8,969 nucleotides of DNA from Deltaproteobacteria bacterium. GTDB lineage: Bacteria > Desulfobacterota_B > Binatia > Bin18. The position numbers were made by a program, and so were the translations under genes. The DNA is taken from contig JAAXHF010000359.1 of the NCBI GenBank assembly GCA_012271025.1, positions 1-8,969 of the forward strand, written 5' to 3'. Under the pieces are notes generated by a model. That model did no database searches. It was not told where the DNA came from and saw only the letters and a list, made by a program, of their open reading frames with translations. This document shows positions 5,785 through 8,969 of the stretch, piece after piece; position 1 is the stretch's first letter, and every line of letters starts with the position of its first letter.

Positions 5785-8253
5785 CCGGAACACTGGGGAC
5801 AAAAGCTCACAACGGTCGAGGAGCAATCCGGGCATTACGCGGCCGCAAGACTCAAGTGGGTGAGCGAGAGCACCCCCCTGCCCTTCGTGTACGAAAGCAC
5901 TGGGGTGGTCACCCGTTTCACCGACGGACGCGACCCGAGGCCGCGTTCTCGGGAGGTATTCAATTTCCCTCGGCCGGAGACGATGCACGACTGGCATACC
6001 CGGTCGGCTACGCTCCGCACCCGGCTCCAGGCGCTGCCGGTTTTAGACCCCGGCGGACTGAGAGCGTGTCAGATCAACGCCATCGAGAAGCTCGAAGCCT
6101 CCTTCAAAGACGACCGCCCGCGCGCCCTCATTCAGATGGCGACCGGCTCGGGCAAGACCTACACCGCCATCACCTCGATCTACCGGCTGCTCAAGCACGC
6201 GGACGCCAAGCGCATCCTCTTTCTGGTGGATACCAGGAACCTGGGCGAACAGGCCGAGCAGGAATTCATGGCCTATGTGCCCAGCGACGACAACCGCAAG
6301 TTCACCGAGCTGTACAACGTCCAGCGTCTCACCTCATCCTTTGTCGCCAAGGATAGTCAGGTCTGCATCAGCACCATCCAGCGCATGTACTCGCTGCTGA
6401 AGGACCAGGAGCTGGACGAAGCTGCGGAGCAGACCAACCCGGCGGAGCTGGTGCAGCCCAGACAAGCCATGCCGGTCGTCTATAACGCCAGGATTCCACC
6501 CGAGTTCTTTGACTTCATCATCATCGACGAATGCTACAAAGAGGAAACGTGTCAACATTATTCATGCGACTGGACGACACGTTTCCTCTTTCGCTCGATT
6601 TACAACCTGTGGCGCCAAGTCCTGGAGTACTTCGACGCCTATCTCATCGGCCTGACGGCCACACCCGACAACCGCACCTATGGCTTCTTCAAAACGAATG
6701 TCGTCAGTGAGTACGACCATGAGCAGGCCGTCGCCGACGGTGTCAATGTCGGCAACGAAGTCTACGTCATTGACACGGAAAGGACCAAGCGTGGCGGCCA
6801 ACTCAAGGCCCTCCAGCAGGTCGAGAAGCGCGAGCGCCTGACGCGCCGCAAGCGCTGGGAGACTCAGGACGAGGATCGCGCCTATACCGCCCAAGAGCTT
6901 GACCATGCCGTCGTCAACCCTGACCAGATTCGCACCGTCGTCCGCACCTTCCGCGACAAGCTGCCGGAGATATTTCCTGGCCGCGACGAAGTTCCCAAGA
7001 CGCTTATCTTCGCTAAGACCGACAGCCACGCCGACGACATCATCCAGACCGTGCGCGAGGAATTCGCCCACGGCAACGCATTCTGCAAGAAGGTCACCTA
7101 CAAAACCGACGAAGACCCGAAATCCGTCCTGGCCCAGTTTCGCAACGACTACTACCCGCGCATCGCCGTGACCGTGGACATGATCGCCACCGGCACCGAC
7201 GTGAAGCCGCTCGAATGCCTGCTGTTCATGCGCGATGTGAGGAGCCGCAACTACTTTGAGCAGATGAAGGGACGCGGCACCCGCACCCTCGACCATGACG
7301 ATCTCAAGAAAGTCTCGCCCTCGGCGGTCAGCGGCAAGACCCACTATGTGATCGTAGACGCCGTCGGCGTCACACAGTCAATCAAGACCGCCAGCCAGCC
7401 GCTCATCACCACACCCTCGGTGCCGCTCAGGGACCTCGCCATGGGCGTGATGATGGGCGCGCACGACGAAGACACGGTCAGCTCCCTGGCCGGCCGCCTC
7501 GCCCGGCTCAACCAACAGCTTGACCCCACAGAGCAGGAACGTATCCGGGAAAAGGCGGGCGGCGTCACACTCACCGACATCGTCGGCAAGCTGCTGCACG
7601 CCATCGACCCGGACCGGGTCGAAGCCAAGGCCCGCGAGACCGAGTCTCTGCCCGAAAGTGCTGAGCCGTCACCGGCCGCCCGCGAAAAGGCCCAGGAACA
7701 GCTGGTCCGTGACGCCGTCGGCGTGTTCAACGGCGAGTTGATCGAACTGTTCGACTCGATTCGCCGCAACAAGGAACAGACCATCGACCATGACAGTCTG
7801 GACAGGGTGCTGCGCGCCGAATGGGAGGGCGACGCACACGAGAACGCAAAAGCCCTGGCACGGGACTTCCAGCACTATCTGGAGGCCAATCGCGACGAAC
7901 TCGAAGCCCTGACCATCTTCTACGCCCAGCCGCACCGTCGCCGCGAGTTGACCTACGCCATGATCCGCGAGGTGTTCGACAGACTGAAAAACGACCGGCC
8001 CCGCCTGTCCCCCGTGCGCGTTTGGCAGGCGTATGCCCTGCTCGACGAATACAAGGGGCAGCAGCCCGCCACTGAACTGACCGCGCTGGTGGCCTTGATC
8101 CGCGAGCACATCATCACCTCGTTCCATCTGGACCGCGACGACCTGGACATGGCGCCGTTCGATGGCAAGGGCGGTCTGGGACAGATGTACAAACTCTTCG
8201 GCGACCAAATGGACGAGGTGATTGATGAGTTGAACGAGGTCTTGGCGGCATGA
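5764..8253 (+). CDS. hsdR: Type I restriction subunit R, helicase and C-terminal part (interrupted by element copy 2)
   Basis: This frame holds the rest of hsdR, the ATP-driven DNA-translocating motor of a type I restriction-modification complex. From the ATG at 5764, which lies inside element copy 1, it has 829 residues. Motifs in order are M-A-T-G-S-G-K-T (125-132, Walker A), D-E-C-Y (255-258, motif II), L-T-A-T-P (297-301, motif III), M-I-A-T-G-T-D-V (from 473, motif V) and Q-M-K-G-R-G-T-R-T (500-508, motif VI). A C-terminal region like that of EcoEI-type R subunits follows. Residues 259-276 come from element copy 2. The open frame reaches back to 5650, but that part is out-of-frame nuclease sequence. 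No ribosome site precedes 5764, so expression is doubtful. Without both elements HsdR would be about 872 residues. No hsdM or hsdS is in the window. Confidence 0.82.
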   Translation: MLTRLLFPEHWGQKLTTVEEQSGHYAAARLKWVSESTPLPFVYESTGVVTRFTDGRDPRPRSREVFNFPRPETMHDWHTRSATLRTRLQALPVLDPGGLRACQINAIEKLEASFKDDRPRALIQMATGSGKTYTAITSIYRLLKHADAKRILFLVDTRNLGEQAEQEFMAYVPSDDNRKFTELYNVQRLTSSFVAKDSQVCISTIQRMYSLLKDQELDEAAEQTNPAELVQPRQAMPVVYNARIPPEFFDFIIIDECYKEETCQHYSCDWTTRFLFRSIYNLWRQVLEYFDAYLIGLTATPDNRTYGFFKTNVVSEYDHEQAVADGVNVGNEVYVIDTERTKRGGQLKALQQVEKRERLTRRKRWETQDEDRAYTAQELDHAVVNPDQIRTVVRTFRDKLPEIFPGRDEVPKTLIFAKTDSHADDIIQTVREEFAHGNAFCKKVTYKTDEDPKSVLAQFRNDYYPRIAVTVDMIATGTDVKPLECLLFMRDVRSRNYFEQMKGRGTRTLDHDDLKKVSPSAVSGKTHYVIVDAVGVTQSIKTASQPLITTPSVPLRDLAMGVMMGAHDEDTVSSLAGRLARLNQQLDPTEQERIREKAGGVTLTDIVGKLLHAIDPDRVEAKARETESLPESAEPSPAAREKAQEQLVRDAVGVFNGELIELFDSIRRNKEQTIDHDSLDRVLRAEWEGDAHENAKALARDFQHYLEANRDELEALTIFYAQPHRRRELTYAMIREVFDRLKNDRPRLSPVRVWQAYALLDEYKGQQPATELTALVALIREHIITSFHLDRDDLDMAPFDGKGGLGQMYKLFGDQMDEVIDELNEVLAA
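6538..6591 (+). mobile_element. Short palindromic mobile element, copy 2 (forward orientation, in frame)
   Basis: This 54-base insertion has arms AAAGAGGAAACGTGTC (6538-6553) and GACACGTTTCCTCTTT (6576-6591), again 16-base perfect inverted repeats, around a 22-base centre that starts AACATTATTCATGCGA. It lies exactly on a codon boundary between TAC (6535-6537) and CGC (6592-6594) and adds 18 codons (K-E-E-T-C-Q-H-Y-S-C-D-W-T-T-R-F-L-F) without a stop. Taking it out gives D-E-C-Y-R-S-I-Y-N-L-W, close to the family's D-E-C-H-R-S-I-Y-N-L-W. Compared with copy 1 the arms differ at position 7 (G for T), with the matching change in the opposite arm. It does not encode a protein of its own. Confidence 0.85.
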
Positions 8254-8601
8254 AGGAAGAAGGGAGAAGGAAAAAGGCGGAAGGCGCGAATCTTCGGACT
8301 CGGACGAAGGAGTTTGCGCCACGGATCATTCAGCAGTCTGGCAGCGCCTGGGGATGTCTCGCTCATCTTCGAGCGGACGAGACCGTCTCCGATGAGCAGT
8401 CGCGTCAAGGCGCAATTGAAGGTAAAAGGCAGCAGGCAAAATGAGGAAAGACCAACTCTGCGGCCCATCCCAAGACGATGAGATGACTGACAAGCTAGCG
8501 CGTTTCACGATAGGCTGTGGTAGGTCGGATTAGCGAAGCGTAATCCGACACGTACGGGACGTCGGCTTACGCCTGCGGTTCACCCGACCTACACGGCTGC
8601 A
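8254..8601. other. Non-coding stretch between hsdR and the protease gene
   Basis: No supported gene is present. Directly after hsdR the sequence is purine-rich and low in complexity (GAAGGAAGAAGGGAGAAGG and like runs at about 8252-8283, and a similar run at 8420-8450). A 64-codon open frame begins at 8250 with a 4-base ATGA overlap with the hsdR stop, but its product is dominated by charged low-complexity residues. The expected hsdS or hsdM partner is not here. The right part holds the palindromic repeat at 8515-8597. Confidence 0.5.
8515..8597. repeat. REP/MITE-like palindromic repeat
   Basis: The outer arms GTAGGTCGG (8520-8528) and the reverse complement of that motif in CCGACCTAC (8584-8592) face each other across about 55 bases. 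Inside are further inverted parts: CGGATTAGCG with CGCTAATCCG-like symmetry around 8527-8548, and a GTCGGCTTACGCCTGCGG block at 8561-8578. This general pattern, GTAGGTCGG-x-TTAGCG and its mirror, is known from dispersed intergenic repeats in many proteobacterial genomes. It probably forms a two-hairpin structure and moves, if at all, with outside help. It stands directly past the stop codon of the - strand protease gene. Confidence 0.7.
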
Positions 8602-8969
8602 CTATCCCTTTGGAATTGAGTCGAAGATTTCAAGTATTACGGATGATTTGAAGAAATAGGAGAGGCCGCTATGATGTGAGCCTGTTCGTTCTCCTAGATT
8701 TACAGATATCATCATAGACTGAATACCTATTAGTCTCGCTGGCCTGTACGCAGGAAAAGATATCCCCTCACCTGGCTTTATACCCTTCTGGAGCGCAAAA
8801 ACCGGACTTCCTGACGATCCGGGATAAGCAAAAGTCTCATAGACAACTAGATTTTTATAGTACTTATAGGGTTTGTCATTGATCCTCACAGAATGTCCGT
8901 ACCTTGGGTCACTGGATATGTTACCACCGCGAAAGAGAGGCCGATTAGAAGCGGTCTCAAAAACCGGTT
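8602..8969 (-). CDS. Trypsin-like serine protease, C-terminal part (runs off the right edge)
   Basis: The frame is open from the window edge to a TAG at 8602-8604, about 121 codons. The motif Y-P-G-S-S-G-S-P-V-F matches the nucleophile serine region (G-x-S-G-S-P) of trypsin-like peptidases, and L-I-G-I-Q-S-M fits the following strand. The histidine and aspartate of the triad would lie further upstream, outside the window. A GTG at 8889 could be taken as a start, but the frame continues upstream without a stop (reading S-D-P-R-Y-G-H-S-V-R-I-N-D), so it is better read as internal. The sequence is lower in GC than its neighbours (45% in 8641-8700 by count) and uses more A/T-ending codons, which suggests a different origin. 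Substrate and location are unknown. Confidence 0.75.
   Translation of the reverse strand, partial: PVFETASNRPLFRGGNISSDPRYGHSVRINDKPYKYYKNLVVYETFAYPGSSGSPVFALQKGIKPGEGISFPAYRPARLIGIQSMMISVNLGERTGSHHSGLSYFFKSSVILEIFDSIPKG

Noticed and set aside
5727..5787. Copy 1 as a translational bypass (hop) element like phage T4 gene 60 or mitochondrial byps
   Set aside because: Length, hairpin and early stop fit, but the take-off codon AAG has no matching landing codon just before CCG, and copy 2 is read through in frame. A DNA element is the simpler explanation.
5730..6591. The two hsdR insertions as CRISPR repeats, inteins or self-splicing introns
   Set aside because: There are only two units 753 bases apart in opposite orientation, no protein domain, and lengths far too short for inteins or group I/II introns.
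6562..7344. - strand open frame opposite hsdR
   Set aside because: It covers conserved helicase motifs on the + strand and has no family features.
8250..8444. Small gene coupled to hsdR by an ATGA overlap
   Set aside because: The 64-residue product is low-complexity and charged, from purine-rich repeat-like DNA, and does not resemble HsdS or HsdM. The overlap is probably chance.

Overview
The window looks like a piece of a high-GC Gram-negative chromosome. The left third is conserved housekeeping sequence: the 3' end of the SRP RNA gene, then dnaX, the YbaB/EbfC gene and recR on the + strand, followed by tRNA-Asn(GTT). The order ffs-dnaX-ybaB-recR is common in proteobacteria and related phyla. 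The protein sequences would fit a deltaproteobacterium-like or candidate-phylum lineage, but I cannot place the organism firmly.

Right of the tRNA the content turns accessory. First comes a vapBC-type toxin-antitoxin pair on the - strand. After a gene-poor stretch with a dispersed-repeat-like palindrome comes a secreted spondin-domain protein on the - strand, with an Asp/His tail. Divergent from it on the + strand is hsdR, the restriction subunit of an EcoEI-like type I restriction system. No hsdM or hsdS is visible. Beyond hsdR lie a low-complexity stretch, a REP/MITE-like palindrome and the C-terminal part of a trypsin-like serine protease that runs off the right edge. That last part is visibly lower in GC.

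The main discovery is inside hsdR. Two short palindromic elements (55 and 54 bp) interrupt it. Each has 16-bp perfect inverted arms around a 22-23 bp centre. The arms of the two copies differ at one position, and that change is compensated on the opposite arm. The centres are homologous once one copy is reverse-complemented, so these are two copies of one mobile element in opposite orientations. Copy 1 sits directly after the nuclease motif V-E-A-K and brings a stop codon and a frameshift. Copy 2 sits directly after the helicase motif II (D-E-C-Y) and adds 18 codons in frame. Removing exactly 55 and 54 bp restores an uninterrupted HsdR of about 872 residues, with no obvious target duplication or scar. 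Whether this is a decayed gene, a reversible DNA switch or something handled at RNA level cannot be settled from the sequence alone.
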